Shown: positions 23,486 through 32,291 of the stretch, piece after piece
How the letters are laid out: each line of letters opens with the position of its first letter
Numbering within the stretch: position 1 is the stretch's first letter
Assembly: GCA_963558965.1 (NCBI GenBank)
Contig: CAUWIT010000016.1
Coordinates: forward strand, 1 to 45,916
Length of the DNA: 45,916 nt
Direction of reading: 5' to 3'
DNA from: Gallibacter sp963558965
Lineage (GTDB): Bacteria; Bacillota; Clostridia; Peptostreptococcales; Anaerovoracaceae
Notes under the pieces: model-generated
What the model was told of the DNA's origin: nothing
Database searches by the model: none
Seen by the model: the letters and a program-made list of their open reading frames with translations, nothing else
Position numbers and translations under genes: made by a program

Positions 23486-24085
23486 ATGGAAAACACAATA
23501 AAACTTGACCATATATGCAAAAGCTATGAGGGCAAACAGGTGCTAAATGATTTTAGCTGTGAGATAAAAAAGCACCACGTCAACTTTATAATGGGTCCTT
23601 CAGGTAGAGGCAAAACTACACTTTTAAACTTGCTTATGGGTATTGAAAAAGCTGATAGTGGCAGTATTACAGGAATGACAGATATGGCTGTTGCTGCTGT
23701 GTTTCAAGAAGATAGGCTCTGTGAAAACTTAAGCGTTTCGTCTAATATCCACATGGTTCACAACAATTTAAAAGGCCAGGCGAAAAACGATTTTATTGAA
23801 GAGGTTAAAGTATTTTTAAATAAAACGGGACTTGGAGATATTGCAGCTAATCTAGTTAAAACATTATCTGGAGGCATGAAGAGAAGAGTCTCTATTTTAA
23901 GATGTATTTTAGCAAATGGGGATATTTTGTTTTTTGACGAGGCTTTAAAAGGTTTGGATAAAGAGTCGGAACAGCAGTTTATGGAAGTTATTTTGCCATA
24001 TCTAAAGGATAAGACTGTGATTTGGGTTACTCACGATGAGACTCAAAGAAAATATTTTGATAATATTCATATGATCAGATTATAA
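23486..24085 (+). CDS. ABC importer ATP-binding protein (short form)
   Basis: A 199-residue ATPase with all core motifs: Walker A GPSGRGKTTLL, Q-loop VFQEDRLCENLSV, signature LSGGMKRRVSILR, Walker B DILFFDEALKGLD and the switch histidine in WVTHDETQ. It lacks the C-terminal extension seen in the longer SsuB/TauB proteins. I chose ATG 23486 (MENTIKLDHICKSYEG), preceded by GGAAAGGG, rather than the upstream in-frame ATG at 23459. It is the last gene of the three-gene importer operon. Confidence 0.9.
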   Translation: MENTIKLDHICKSYEGKQVLNDFSCEIKKHHVNFIMGPSGRGKTTLLNLLMGIEKADSGSITGMTDMAVAAVFQEDRLCENLSVSSNIHMVHNNLKGQAKNDFIEEVKVFLNKTGLGDIAANLVKTLSGGMKRRVSILRCILANGDILFFDEALKGLDKESEQQFMEVILPYLKDKTVIWVTHDETQRKYFDNIHMIRL

Positions 24086-24086
24086 A

Positions 24087-24117
24087 AAAAGAGTTACAAA
24101 ATCATGTAACTCTTTTT
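24087..24117 (+). terminator. Terminator after ABC importer operon
   Basis: AAAGAGTTACA/TGTAACTCTTT with a 6-nt loop, followed by T residues. A runs on the left make it potentially usable by the converging tRNA transcript as well. Confidence 0.9.
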
Positions 24118-24121
24118 AATA

Positions 24122-24196
24122 TGGAGGCGACACCCAGATTTGAACTGGGGAATAAAAGTTTTGCAGACTTCTGCCTTACCACTTGGCTATGTCGCC
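24122..24196 (-). tRNA. tRNA-Cys (anticodon GCA)
   Basis: A 75-nt minus-strand cloverleaf. The acceptor GGCGACA pairs with TGTCGCC, the anticodon loop CTGCAAA carries GCA, the T-loop is TTCAAAT, and CCA is encoded. It is transcribed after tRNA-Gln and convergent with the ABC importer operon. Confidence 0.95.
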
Positions 24197-24201
24197 ATAA
24201 T

Positions 24202-24276
24202 TGGCTAGGGTAGCAGGATTCGAACCTGCGCATGACGGAATCAGAATCCGTTGCCTTACCGCTTGGCGATACCCCA
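24202..24276 (-). tRNA. tRNA-Gln (anticodon CTG)
   Basis: A 75-nt minus-strand cloverleaf. The acceptor TGGGGTA pairs with TACCCTA, the anticodon stem ACGGA/TCCGT closes loop TTCTGAT (anticodon CTG), the T-loop is TTCGAAT, and CCA is encoded. It is five bases upstream of tRNA-Cys, so the two are probably one transcript. Confidence 0.94.
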
Positions 24277-24388
24277 ACAACATGCTTCTTATTTATTCGT
24301 TTCAGCTTTACTAATGTAACATATATTTAAAAAAATATCAATAGATTTTTTGCTAAAACAATATTTCATTTTAAATATGTTTAAAATA

Positions 24389-24417
24389 TTGACCTAATCA
24401 AATAAAAAAGCTATAAT
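24389..24417 (+). promoter_or_regulatory. Promoter of valS
   Basis: TTGACC (24389-24394), a 17-base spacer and TATAAT (24412-24417). The start would be near 24424, at the beginning of the T-box leader. Confidence 0.8.
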
Positions 24418-24423
24418 TAATTA

Positions 24424-24633
24424 TTACAATTTTATAGAGCGATGAAAAAGAGGAGTAAAAAAATAGCCCCTACAGAGACAGAAATTCGTGGCTGAGAGAT
24501 TTCTGGGATAAGCGTTTTTTGAAGGTTGCTTTGGAGCTTACTATTACTAAAGTGCTGAAATTAGATATCTAATTTCGGAATAAAGGTGGTACCGCGGAAA
24601 TATATCCGTCCTTTAAGTAGGACGGATTTTTTT
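24424..24633 (+). promoter_or_regulatory. T-box leader of valS
   Basis: The T-box sequence AAAGGTGGTACCGCGG (24582-24597) is exact. It is followed by a terminator, ATCCGTCCT/AGGACGGAT (24604-24612/24619-24627), with seven T residues. Upstream are a stem I with a GAGTA motif near 24452 and, on its 3' side, GAAGGTTGC (24521-24529), where a GTT valine codon is a candidate specifier. Uncharged tRNA-Val would stabilise the antiterminator and allow valS expression. Confidence 0.93.
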
Positions 24634-24660
24634 ATTGATATTTTTTACAGGAGGTTAAAC

Positions 24661-27324
24661 ATGGAAAAGAATTTAGCTAAAACTTACAATCCCCATGAAT
24701 TTGAAGATCGTATATACAATCAGTGGGAAACTAAAGGAGCATTTCGTGCTGAAATAGATAAGGATAAAAAACCATTTACAATTGTGATGCCACCACCAAA
24801 CATCACAGGACAACTACATATGGGACATGCTCTTGACCAGACATTGCAGGATGTACTAATTAGATACAAGAGAATGAAGGGTTACAACGCATTGTGGATA
24901 CCTGGATCAGACCATGCTTCTATTGCTACAGAAGTTAAAGTAGTTGAAAAAATTAGAAAAGAAGAAGGACTAGAAAAAGAAGACTTAGGCAGAGAAGAAT
25001 TTTTAAAGAGAGTTTGGGACTGGAAAGAAGAATTCGGTGGAAAAATCACTCAGCAGTGCAGAAAACTAGGAGACTCATGCGATTGGGAAAAAGAAAGATT
25101 TACAATGGATGAGGGCTGTAACAAAGCTGTAAAAGAATTCTTTGTAAGACTTTATGAAAAAGGTCTTATCTATAAAGGAAATAGATTGATCAACTGGTGT
25201 CCAGTTTGCGGCACATCTCTATCAGATGCCGAAGTAGAACACGAAGATAAAAACGGAAAATACTGGTACTTTAGATATCCAGCAGTAGATGGAGGGGAAG
25301 GTATAGTAGTTGCAACATCAAGACCAGAAACTATGTTTGCCGATGTTGCTATTGCAGTAAATCCAGAAGACGAAAGATACAAAGATATGATAGGTACAAA
25401 AGTAATGGTACCTTTAATCAATAGAGAAATTCCAATTATCGCTGACGAACATCCAGATCCAGAAAAAGGAACAGGTGCAGTAAAAATTACACCAGCAGCT
25501 GATCCAAATGACTTTGAAGTAGGTCAGAGACATAATTTGGATATGCCAGCTTGTATGGATTTTGAAGCAAAGATGAACAGCATGGCAGGCAAATACGAAG
25601 GTATGGATAGATACGAATGCAGAAAAGCTTGGGTAAAAGACCTTGATGAAGCAGGATACCTTGTAAAAACAGAAGACATTGTCATTCCTGTTGGAACTTG
25701 CTACAGATGTCACAACGCAGTAGAACCAATGCTTTCAGACCAGTGGTTCGTAGCTATGGAAGAACTTGCAAAACCAGCAATCGAAGCTGCAAAAGCAGGA
25801 AAACTACAACACGTACCAGAAAGATTTGAAAAAATATATCTTCACTGGCTAGAAAACATCAAGGATTGGTGTATTTCAAGACAGCTATGGTGGGGACATC
25901 GTATCCCAGCGTATTACTGTCAGGACTGTGGAGAATTAATGGTTTCAAGAGAAGATGTTACAAAATGTACAAAATGTGGCAGCACAAATATTAAGCAAGA
26001 AGAAGACGTGCTAGACACATGGTTCTCATCAGCTCTATGGCCATTCTCAACTTTAGGTTGGCCTGATAAAACTCCTGAACTAGAGTACTTCTATCCTACA
26101 GATGTACTTGTAACAGGTTACGATATTATTTTCTTCTGGGTAGTAAGAATGGTATTTTCTGCTCTTGAAATGACTGATGAAGTGCCATTTAAATCTGTTT
26201 ACGTACACGGTTTAGTAAGAGATGAACAGGGACGTAAGATGAGTAAATCTCTTGGAAATGGTATAGATCCACTTGAAGTAATCGATGAAATGGGTGCCGA
26301 TGCACTTAGATTTATGCTTATTTCAGGTATAACACCTGGTAATGATACAAGATATATTCCTAAAAAGTTAGAGGCGGCAAGAAACTTTGCTAACAAACTT
26401 TGGAATGCATCCAGATTTGTAATTATGAATCTTCAAGATGAAGATGGAAACTTCCTAGAAATGAACTCAGATGAAAATGCATGGAGAGATGAAGATAAAT
26501 GGATGGTTTCAAGAGTAAACGATGCAGCTAAATACGTTGAAGAAACTATGGATAAATTTGATCTTTCTCTTGCAGCACAGAGAGTTTACGATGTAATTTG
26601 GAATGAATACTGCGACTGGTATATAGAAATCGTAAAAGGCAGACTATACGGTGATGACGAAGAAGACAAAAAAGTTGCAAGATATGTACTTGTTAGAAAC
26701 TTAAAAGATATGTTAAAAATGCTTCATCCATTTATGCCATTTATTACAGAAGAAATCTGGAGCTACTTACCAAAAGAAAAAGAAGGATTTATTATGTTGG
26801 ATAGCTTCCCAGAATTCGATGAAAAATATACTTTTGAAGATGAAGTAGCAGAACTAGAAACAGCTATGGAAGCCATTAAAGCTATAAGAAATATTAGAGC
26901 TGAAGCTGAAGCTGCTCCAAGTAAAACTTTAACAGCTGTTATCGTATCATCTGGAGAAGAATTAGAAAAAATCAAACTTGGCGAAAGATATATTAAAAAG
27001 ATGGCTAACATCTCAGAAATCCTATTTACAGAAGACAAAACAAAAGTGCCAGCAGAAGTTATGTCAGCTGTAATAAATGGAGCTGAAATAAATATTCCAC
27101 TAGATGAATTAGTTGATTTCGCAGCAGAGTTTGAAAGACTTTCCAAGGAAAAGAAAAAATTAGAAGGGGAAGTAAAACGTGGCGAAAAAATGCTTTCAAA
27201 CCCAGGATTTGTTAACAAAGCTCCTGAAGCAAAAATAAATGAAGAAAAAGAAAAACTTGCAAATTACAAAGATATGCTTGAAAAAGTAATCGACAGATTA
27301 GCTATGGTGGAGGAAAAAATATGA
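24661..27324 (+). CDS. valS: Valyl-tRNA synthetase
   Basis: A class I aminoacyl-tRNA synthetase of 887 residues. ATP-site motifs are visible: PPNITGQLHMGHALDQ (HIGH type) near residue 42 and GRKMSKSLGNG (KMSKS) near residue 525. An editing domain lies between. A zinc-binding cysteine set (CQDCGEL, CTKCGSTN) is near residues 420-440, and the C-terminal 70 residues form the coiled-coil arm typical of ValRS. ATG 24661 follows CAGGAGG; the frame also runs back into the T-box leader, which is not coding. The stop overlaps folC by ATGA. Confidence 0.98.
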   Translation: MEKNLAKTYNPHEFEDRIYNQWETKGAFRAEIDKDKKPFTIVMPPPNITGQLHMGHALDQTLQDVLIRYKRMKGYNALWIPGSDHASIATEVKVVEKIRKEEGLEKEDLGREEFLKRVWDWKEEFGGKITQQCRKLGDSCDWEKERFTMDEGCNKAVKEFFVRLYEKGLIYKGNRLINWCPVCGTSLSDAEVEHEDKNGKYWYFRYPAVDGGEGIVVATSRPETMFADVAIAVNPEDERYKDMIGTKVMVPLINREIPIIADEHPDPEKGTGAVKITPAADPNDFEVGQRHNLDMPACMDFEAKMNSMAGKYEGMDRYECRKAWVKDLDEAGYLVKTEDIVIPVGTCYRCHNAVEPMLSDQWFVAMEELAKPAIEAAKAGKLQHVPERFEKIYLHWLENIKDWCISRQLWWGHRIPAYYCQDCGELMVSREDVTKCTKCGSTNIKQEEDVLDTWFSSALWPFSTLGWPDKTPELEYFYPTDVLVTGYDIIFFWVVRMVFSALEMTDEVPFKSVYVHGLVRDEQGRKMSKSLGNGIDPLEVIDEMGADALRFMLISGITPGNDTRYIPKKLEAARNFANKLWNASRFVIMNLQDEDGNFLEMNSDENAWRDEDKWMVSRVNDAAKYVEETMDKFDLSLAAQRVYDVIWNEYCDWYIEIVKGRLYGDDEEDKKVARYVLVRNLKDMLKMLHPFMPFITEEIWSYLPKEKEGFIMLDSFPEFDEKYTFEDEVAELETAMEAIKAIRNIRAEAEAAPSKTLTAVIVSSGEELEKIKLGERYIKKMANISEILFTEDKTKVPAEVMSAVINGAEINIPLDELVDFAAEFERLSKEKKKLEGEVKRGEKMLSNPGFVNKAPEAKINEEKEKLANYKDMLEKVIDRLAMVEEKI

Positions 27325-28610
27325 AAAGCGCAGTTGAAAAAATAGGCGAGTTTAATAAATTTGGTAGTGTCTTGGGCCTAGAAAGGGTCCAAGAGCTCCT
27401 TAGAAGATTGGGCAATCCTCAAAAGGATTTAAAGATTATCCATGTTGCAGGTACCAATGGCAAAGGTTCTGTGTGTAGATACATATATCAGGTGTTAAGA
27501 GAAGCAGGATATAACACAGGCATATATAGCTCGCCATATTTAGAAGTATTTAACGAGAGAATCGAATTTAACGGCGAATATATCCCCGACAGCTATTTAG
27601 ATAAATATGCAGATCAGGTTTCAAAAATCGCAAGAGAAATGTGCGATGAGGGATTGCTTTCACCAACTGAATTCGATGTTGTAACTGCTATAGGATTTAT
27701 GTATTTTGCAGAAAAAAAGGCTGATTATGTACTGCTTGAAGTTGGTTTAGGTGGCATAGGTGACAGTACAAATGTAATAGAAAAACCAGTTGCTACAGTT
27801 ATCACTTCAGTATCTATGGATCATATGGATAGACTAGGTGATACAATTGAGCAAATCGCCAATGAAAAAGCTGGTATTATAAAACAAGGAGTGCCAGTTA
27901 TTTCTGGAGTTACAGATGAAAGAGCAAAAGCAGTTGTAAAAAATAAAGCTTTAGAAAAAAATGCCCAATTTGTAGATGCTACTTTAAATCAGGTTGAAAT
28001 AGTAGAAGAAAACTTAAAGGGCACCATTGTAAATTGCAAAATACAAGATGAGCAAATTGATGGTTTAAAAGTGTCAATGGTAGGTTTACATCAGGTTCGC
28101 AACAGTGTGGTTGCCTTGACTACACTTGAAGAATTAATTAAAAATGGTATAATTACCATAAACATTGACCAAATCAAAAATGGAATTGCAAAGGCTAAAA
28201 ATCCAGGTCGTTTTGAAGTTGTATCAACAGAGCCATTGATTATTTTAGATGGAGCACACAATGAAGACGGTGTAAAAAACTTTGTTGAAACAGTTAAACA
28301 CGACTTAAAAGATAAAAAACTACTTACAGTAGCAGGCATGCTAAAAGACAAAGATTATAACTCTATGTTAAATTCATTTAAGGAACTTAACTCGGATTTT
28401 ATAGCCACAGAACCTGCAAATCCAAGAAAACTAGACAAAGAAAATTTAGCTGATATGATGAGTGAAAAAGGACTAAATGTAATTGCAAGTAAGATGCCTA
28501 AAGAAGCTGTAAAACATGTAAACAACGTAGCAGGAGATTACGATGCAATACTATTTGTAGGTTCACTTTATCTAATCGGCGAAATTAGGAGGTTACTGGA
28601 TGTCTGTTAA
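27321..28610 (+). CDS. folC: Bifunctional folylpolyglutamate synthase/dihydrofolate synthase
   Basis: Adds glutamate to folates and, in bifunctional members, to dihydropteroate. The Mur-ligase fold of 429 residues has P-loop VAGTNGKGSVCRYI near residue 42, LLEVGLGGIGDSTNVIEKP near residue 139 (usually GLGGRLDATN) and ILDGAHNEDGV near residue 308. It starts within the valS stop codon, the common valS-folC pair of Firmicutes, and so is probably also under T-box control. It overlaps the next gene by 11 bases. Confidence 0.95.
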   Translation: MKSAVEKIGEFNKFGSVLGLERVQELLRRLGNPQKDLKIIHVAGTNGKGSVCRYIYQVLREAGYNTGIYSSPYLEVFNERIEFNGEYIPDSYLDKYADQVSKIAREMCDEGLLSPTEFDVVTAIGFMYFAEKKADYVLLEVGLGGIGDSTNVIEKPVATVITSVSMDHMDRLGDTIEQIANEKAGIIKQGVPVISGVTDERAKAVVKNKALEKNAQFVDATLNQVEIVEENLKGTIVNCKIQDEQIDGLKVSMVGLHQVRNSVVALTTLEELIKNGIITINIDQIKNGIAKAKNPGRFEVVSTEPLIILDGAHNEDGVKNFVETVKHDLKDKKLLTVAGMLKDKDYNSMLNSFKELNSDFIATEPANPRKLDKENLADMMSEKGLNVIASKMPKEAVKHVNNVAGDYDAILFVGSLYLIGEIRRLLDVC

Positions 28611-29508
28611 AAAAAGAGAAAAAGTATTGTTGTTTTACAATCCAAATGCTGGAAATGGTATGTTTAAAAACAATTTAGATACTATTATTGGAAGATTTCA
28701 GGAATCAAATTTCCAAGTTGTTCCAGTAAGAGCTGCCAACGGCCCAGCTATTGAGCAAGCATTGGCAGAAATGGATCAATCAATGTATAGACAAGTTATT
28801 GTAGCAGGTGGAGATGGTACAATAAACATATGTGTCAATGCAATGATTAAAAACAACATTGACTTACCATTGGCAATATTTCCAACTGGCACAGCAAATG
28901 ACTTTGCAAGCTATTTGCAGATACCAAAGGATATTGAAGGAATGGTAGATGTGGCTATGGGAGAGCGTTATACTTATGCAGATGTTGGTAAGTGTAACGA
29001 AAAATATTTTATAAATGTTGCAGCTTTAGGAAATTTAGTAGATGTAAGTCAAAAGACAGATCCAAATCTAAAAAATACATTGGGATCATTAGCTTACTAT
29101 CTAAAAGGCGCATCAGAAGTAGTAAACTTAAGAGCTTTGCCAGTTAAACTAACAACACCTGATGCAGTATACGAAGAAGATATGTTCTTTATGGTAGTTA
29201 TGAATGGTGCATCAGCTGGTGGATTTAAAAAACTATCTCCTGAATCAGATATTCAGGATGGTAAGCTAAATGTAATATTATTTAGAAAAATGCCAATTAT
29301 AGATTTTGTACCATTGCTATTTGCTGTAATCTCAGGAAACCATGTGCAAAACAAAAACGTATTGACATTTGAAACTCCCGAATTGATTATCGAGTCACCA
29401 GAAGAAATTTCAACAGATGTTGACGGTGAACACGGAGAGCCATTACCGCTAAAACTTAGCGTATTAAATAAAAAACTTAAAATATTTACAGAAAAGGATT
29501 GTATCTAA
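28600..29508 (+). CDS. Diacylglycerol/lipid kinase, YegS/BmrU family
   Basis: A 302-residue DAGK-catalytic-domain protein. Substrate and nucleotide motifs are FYNPNAGNG near residue 12, VAGGDGTINICVNAMI near residue 67 and FPTGTANDFASYLQIP. The late GASAGGFKKLSPESDIQDGKL block and the C-terminal DVDGEHGEPLPLKLSV are typical of DgkB/YegS. It probably phosphorylates diacylglycerol or another lipid at the membrane, fitting its place upstream of plsX. The GAGG site lies within folC. Confidence 0.9.
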   Translation: MSVKKREKVLLFYNPNAGNGMFKNNLDTIIGRFQESNFQVVPVRAANGPAIEQALAEMDQSMYRQVIVAGGDGTINICVNAMIKNNIDLPLAIFPTGTANDFASYLQIPKDIEGMVDVAMGERYTYADVGKCNEKYFINVAALGNLVDVSQKTDPNLKNTLGSLAYYLKGASEVVNLRALPVKLTTPDAVYEEDMFFMVVMNGASAGGFKKLSPESDIQDGKLNVILFRKMPIIDFVPLLFAVISGNHVQNKNVLTFETPELIIESPEEISTDVDGEHGEPLPLKLSVLNKKLKIFTEKDCI

Positions 29509-29948
29509 TGAGTGAAATAAAAATAACAGTAACAGATGATATGGACGTGTTAAATGACTTCTTTGAAGCCAACGACCTAGAAATTAGCGATGCAGAGCCA
29601 GTTGAAACAAATGTAATCAAGGCTTGGAGAGCTGATGATGAAAATGGTAAATTGGTAGGTGGCGTATGTCTAGCCTTTAGAGAAGGTGATTATATCATCG
29701 ATGGGATTGCAGTAGATCAGTCTTTAAGAGGTAAAAGAATGGGAGAAAAGCTCCTTGGACTTGCTATCGATCAAGTAAAAAGTCTTGGTGGCAAAAAATT
29801 GTTTTTAGTAGCAAGAGCACCGGGATTTTTCAAAACTCAAGGATTCAACATAGTTTCAGAAAAAGAAGCACCTTTGTTTTTCGAATGTGCTGACTGTCCT
29901 CAATACAAAGTGGACTGCTTCCCTGAAATTATGCTATTGGAGGTGTAA
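29508..29948 (+). CDS. GNAT-family N-acetyltransferase
   Basis: A 146-residue acetyltransferase. The acetyl-CoA loop is VDQSLRGKRMGEKLLGLAID near residue 78 (R-x-x-G-x-G/A type). A C-terminal cysteine-containing segment (FFECADCPQYKVDCFPEIM) is found in GNAT proteins of this type and could bind metal. The ATG at 29508 overlaps the preceding stop as TAATG, which fits translational coupling; an in-frame ATG at 29499 is less likely. The substrate is unknown. It sits between a lipid kinase and plsX. Confidence 0.82.
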   Translation: MSEIKITVTDDMDVLNDFFEANDLEISDAEPVETNVIKAWRADDENGKLVGGVCLAFREGDYIIDGIAVDQSLRGKRMGEKLLGLAIDQVKSLGGKKLFLVARAPGFFKTQGFNIVSEKEAPLFFECADCPQYKVDCFPEIMLLEV

Positions 29949-29952
29949 AAAA

Positions 29953-30978
29953 ATGAGAATTATATTAGATGGTATGGGTGGAGATAACGCTCCTGAAGAA
30001 ATTGTCAAAGGTGCAGTAGAAGCATCACAGCTTATTGAAGATGAAATTATAATTGTAGGTCAAGAAGACTTGATTATGCAAGAATTATCAAAACATAAGT
30101 ATGACGAAAATAAAATTTCAATAGTACATGCTTCAGAAGTTATAGAAAACGACGATACTCCAGTACGTGCAGTAAGAAGAAAAAAAGATTCATCAATGGT
30201 AGTTGGTATAAACATGATAAAAAATGGTGAAGGAGATCTTTTTATCTCAGCAGGTAATACAGGTGCGCTTATGGCTGGATCATTGTTCAATCTAGGACGT
30301 ATACAGGGTATCGACAGACCAGCTTTAGGTTCAGTTTATCCAATCCTAGGCTCAGAACCAGCACTACTTGTAGATGCAGGTGCAAACTCTGAATGCAAAC
30401 CTAACAACTTGTTAGAATTCGCAATGATGGGCAGCATCTATATGGACAAAGTAATAGGCAGAACAAATCCAAAAGTAGGTCTAGTAAATCTAGGCGTAGA
30501 AGAAAATAAAGGTTCTACACTTACAAAAGCAGCATATGAGTTACTTGATAAAAGCCATATGAATTTCGTTGGAAATGTAGAAGCAAGAGAAGTGCCTAGA
30601 GGAGCTTGCGATGTTATTGTCTGTGATGGATTTGTAGGCAATGTAATTTTAAAACTAACAGAAGGTTTAGCTTTAAATATTATGGAACTTTTAAAGAGCA
30701 AATTTACAGATGGTATGAAAGCAAAAATCGGAGCAATGTTCCTATTAGATAAAATCAAAGAGCTAAAAAGCGAATTTGATTATACTGAATACGGTGGAGC
30801 ACCAATTTTAGGAGTAAAAGGCCCAGTAGTAAAGATGCACGGTTCATCAAATGCCAATGCAGTTAAAAATACTATTTTAAAGGGTATACCTTTTGCAAAA
30901 GAAAATGTTGTTGGAACTATATCTGAAGCCGTATTTGAAATTGAAGAAATTTTAATGGCCGATGAATTAGAAGATTAA
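29953..30978 (+). CDS. plsX: Phosphate acyltransferase PlsX
   Basis: Converts acyl-ACP to acyl phosphate, which PlsY uses to acylate glycerol 3-phosphate. The 341-residue length is normal, with DGMGGDNAPEEIVKGA near the start, SAGNTGALMAGSLF near residue 97, and GVKGPVVKMHGSSNA near residue 287. ATG 29953 follows TTGGAGGTG. It is the last gene of the valS operon. PlsY and GpsA, the next enzymes of the pathway, are encoded from 38063. Confidence 0.97.
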   Translation: MRIILDGMGGDNAPEEIVKGAVEASQLIEDEIIIVGQEDLIMQELSKHKYDENKISIVHASEVIENDDTPVRAVRRKKDSSMVVGINMIKNGEGDLFISAGNTGALMAGSLFNLGRIQGIDRPALGSVYPILGSEPALLVDAGANSECKPNNLLEFAMMGSIYMDKVIGRTNPKVGLVNLGVEENKGSTLTKAAYELLDKSHMNFVGNVEAREVPRGACDVIVCDGFVGNVILKLTEGLALNIMELLKSKFTDGMKAKIGAMFLLDKIKELKSEFDYTEYGGAPILGVKGPVVKMHGSSNANAVKNTILKGIPFAKENVVGTISEAVFEIEEILMADELED

Positions 30979-30993
30979 AATAATATGCATATA

Positions 30994-31029
30994 AAAAAGC
31001 TGTCTCATAATCAAATGGGACAGCTTTTA
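30994..31029. terminator. Bidirectional terminator between plsX and PNPOx-like gene
   Basis: AAAAGCTGTCTCAT pairs with ATGGGACAGCTTTT around a short loop. A and T runs flank it, so it can serve both converging transcripts. Confidence 0.85.
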
Positions 31030-31046
31030 AAAATCATATTGTGATA

Positions 31047-31436
31047 TTATAAAACTTTGCCGTTATCTGGTGTAGGTGAGCAAACGATAATCTTTGAAGG
31101 AGTAATTACTAAAGCACCTTTTGCATCTAAAGCTCCCTTAAACATCTGCTGTGCAAGTTTATGGTAAGGTTCAACTAAAGGGCCTTCAGTAACAAATTCG
31201 CCAACACCTTTAATCTGATATGACTCCATAGTTTTTGGATCGCATACAGCAACAGAAATTTTTCCGCCGTTTTTCTGCATGTTTTCAATAGTGTGATTTA
31301 GGAAAACTGCACCTACAACTAATTTGCCATCATCAGTAACATTTTTAAATCCAACTGGAACTACATGAGGTTCGTCACCGCTAGTTGCAAGATACCATAG
31401 CTGTTCTTCTAAAACTTTTTTAACGTTTTCATTCAT
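31047..31436 (-). CDS. Pyridoxamine 5'-phosphate oxidase-like flavin-binding protein
   Basis: A 129-residue split-barrel protein of the PNPOx-like superfamily. The opening LWYLATSGDEPHVVPVGFKN is typical of this small subgroup, followed by a flavin-type strand (KLVVGAVFLNHTIENMQKN) and VCDPKTMESYQIKGVGEFV. It probably binds FMN or F420-like flavin. It is too short to be the PdxH enzyme of B6 synthesis, and its substrate is unknown. It has AGGAGGT upstream and is transcribed alone, divergently from rnc. Confidence 0.82.
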   Translation of the reverse strand: MNENVKKVLEEQLWYLATSGDEPHVVPVGFKNVTDDGKLVVGAVFLNHTIENMQKNGGKISVAVCDPKTMESYQIKGVGEFVTEGPLVEPYHKLAQQMFKGALDAKGALVITPSKIIVCSPTPDNGKVL

Positions 31437-31539
31437 TTTAATTACCTCCTTAAACAGTCAGTTTATTTTATTTGTTAAGTCTATTATAAGACTTATTATT
31501 TTAAAAAGAAATAGAAAGTCATTAAAAATGGGCAATTTC

Positions 31540-31568
31540 TTTACTTTAATGGCTAAAAATTATATAAT
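31540..31568 (+). promoter_or_regulatory. Promoter of the rnc-smc-ftsY operon
   Basis: TTTACT (31540-31545), a 17-base spacer and TATAAT (31563-31568), 35 bases before rnc. An imperfect inverted repeat AGTCATTAAA/TTTAATGGCT (31517-31526/31545-31554) straddles the -35. Confidence 0.6.
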
Positions 31569-31602
31569 ATAATGATATTACTGTCACTAAAAGGGAGAGG
31601 AA

Positions 31603-32283
31603 ATGAGAGAATTAGAAAATAAAATTAATTATATATTTAATGATAGTGAATTGCTTAAAATAGCACTAACACACAGGTCATATACAAAGGAAGTTGGTTT
31701 ACCAAGAGAGCTTTGCAATGAAAGATTGGAGTTTTTAGGTGATGCTGTTTTAGAAACAATAGTTTGCGAACAGCTATATACGAGAGTTCCAAAGGCTGAA
31801 GAGGGAAAAATGACAAAGATAAAATCAAATGTAGTCAGAACAGAATCTTTGGCAGAAATCGCAAGAGGTTTAAACTTAGGAGATTATTTGATCTTAGGTT
31901 ACGGGGAAAAAAGTGTTGGCGGCTGTGACAAAGAAGGTATTTTAGCAGATGCCATGGAATCAATTATAGCTGCAGTCTTTATAGATAGCGATTTTTACAC
32001 AGCAAAAAAAGTCGTATTGAATTTGTTTGATGAACAGATTGAAAAGGGTATTGCAGGACTTTTAGCTAATGATTACAAAAGTGTTTTCCAAGAAATTGTT
32101 CAAAGTCAAGGTAGCCATAAAATCGAATATATGGTAACTAGAGAAGAAGGTAAAAGTCATGATAAAACATTTTATGTAGACTTGAAATTAGATGGTAAAG
32201 TTGTAGGCTCAGGAGTTGGCAAAAGCAAGAAAAAAGCCGAAAATGAAGCAGCTCAAATAGCCGTAAATAGTATGACTAAATAG
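31603..32283 (+). CDS. rnc: Ribonuclease III
   Basis: A double-strand RNA endonuclease for rRNA and mRNA processing. It has 226 residues, with the catalytic signature NERLEFLGDAVLE near residue 39, the second acidic site DAMESIIAAVFIDSD near residue 112, and a C-terminal dsRNA-binding domain (about 155-225) ending KSKKKAENEAAQIAV. The start follows AGGGAGAGG. It heads rnc-smc-ftsY, a conserved order. Confidence 0.97.
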   Translation: MRELENKINYIFNDSELLKIALTHRSYTKEVGLPRELCNERLEFLGDAVLETIVCEQLYTRVPKAEEGKMTKIKSNVVRTESLAEIARGLNLGDYLILGYGEKSVGGCDKEGILADAMESIIAAVFIDSDFYTAKKVVLNLFDEQIEKGIAGLLANDYKSVFQEIVQSQGSHKIEYMVTREEGKSHDKTFYVDLKLDGKVVGSGVGKSKKKAENEAAQIAVNSMTK

Positions 32284-32291
32284 GAGATAAA

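Noticed and set aside
24586..24660. N-terminal extension of valS
   Set aside because: The segment is the T-box antiterminator and terminator; ATG 24661 follows CAGGAGG.
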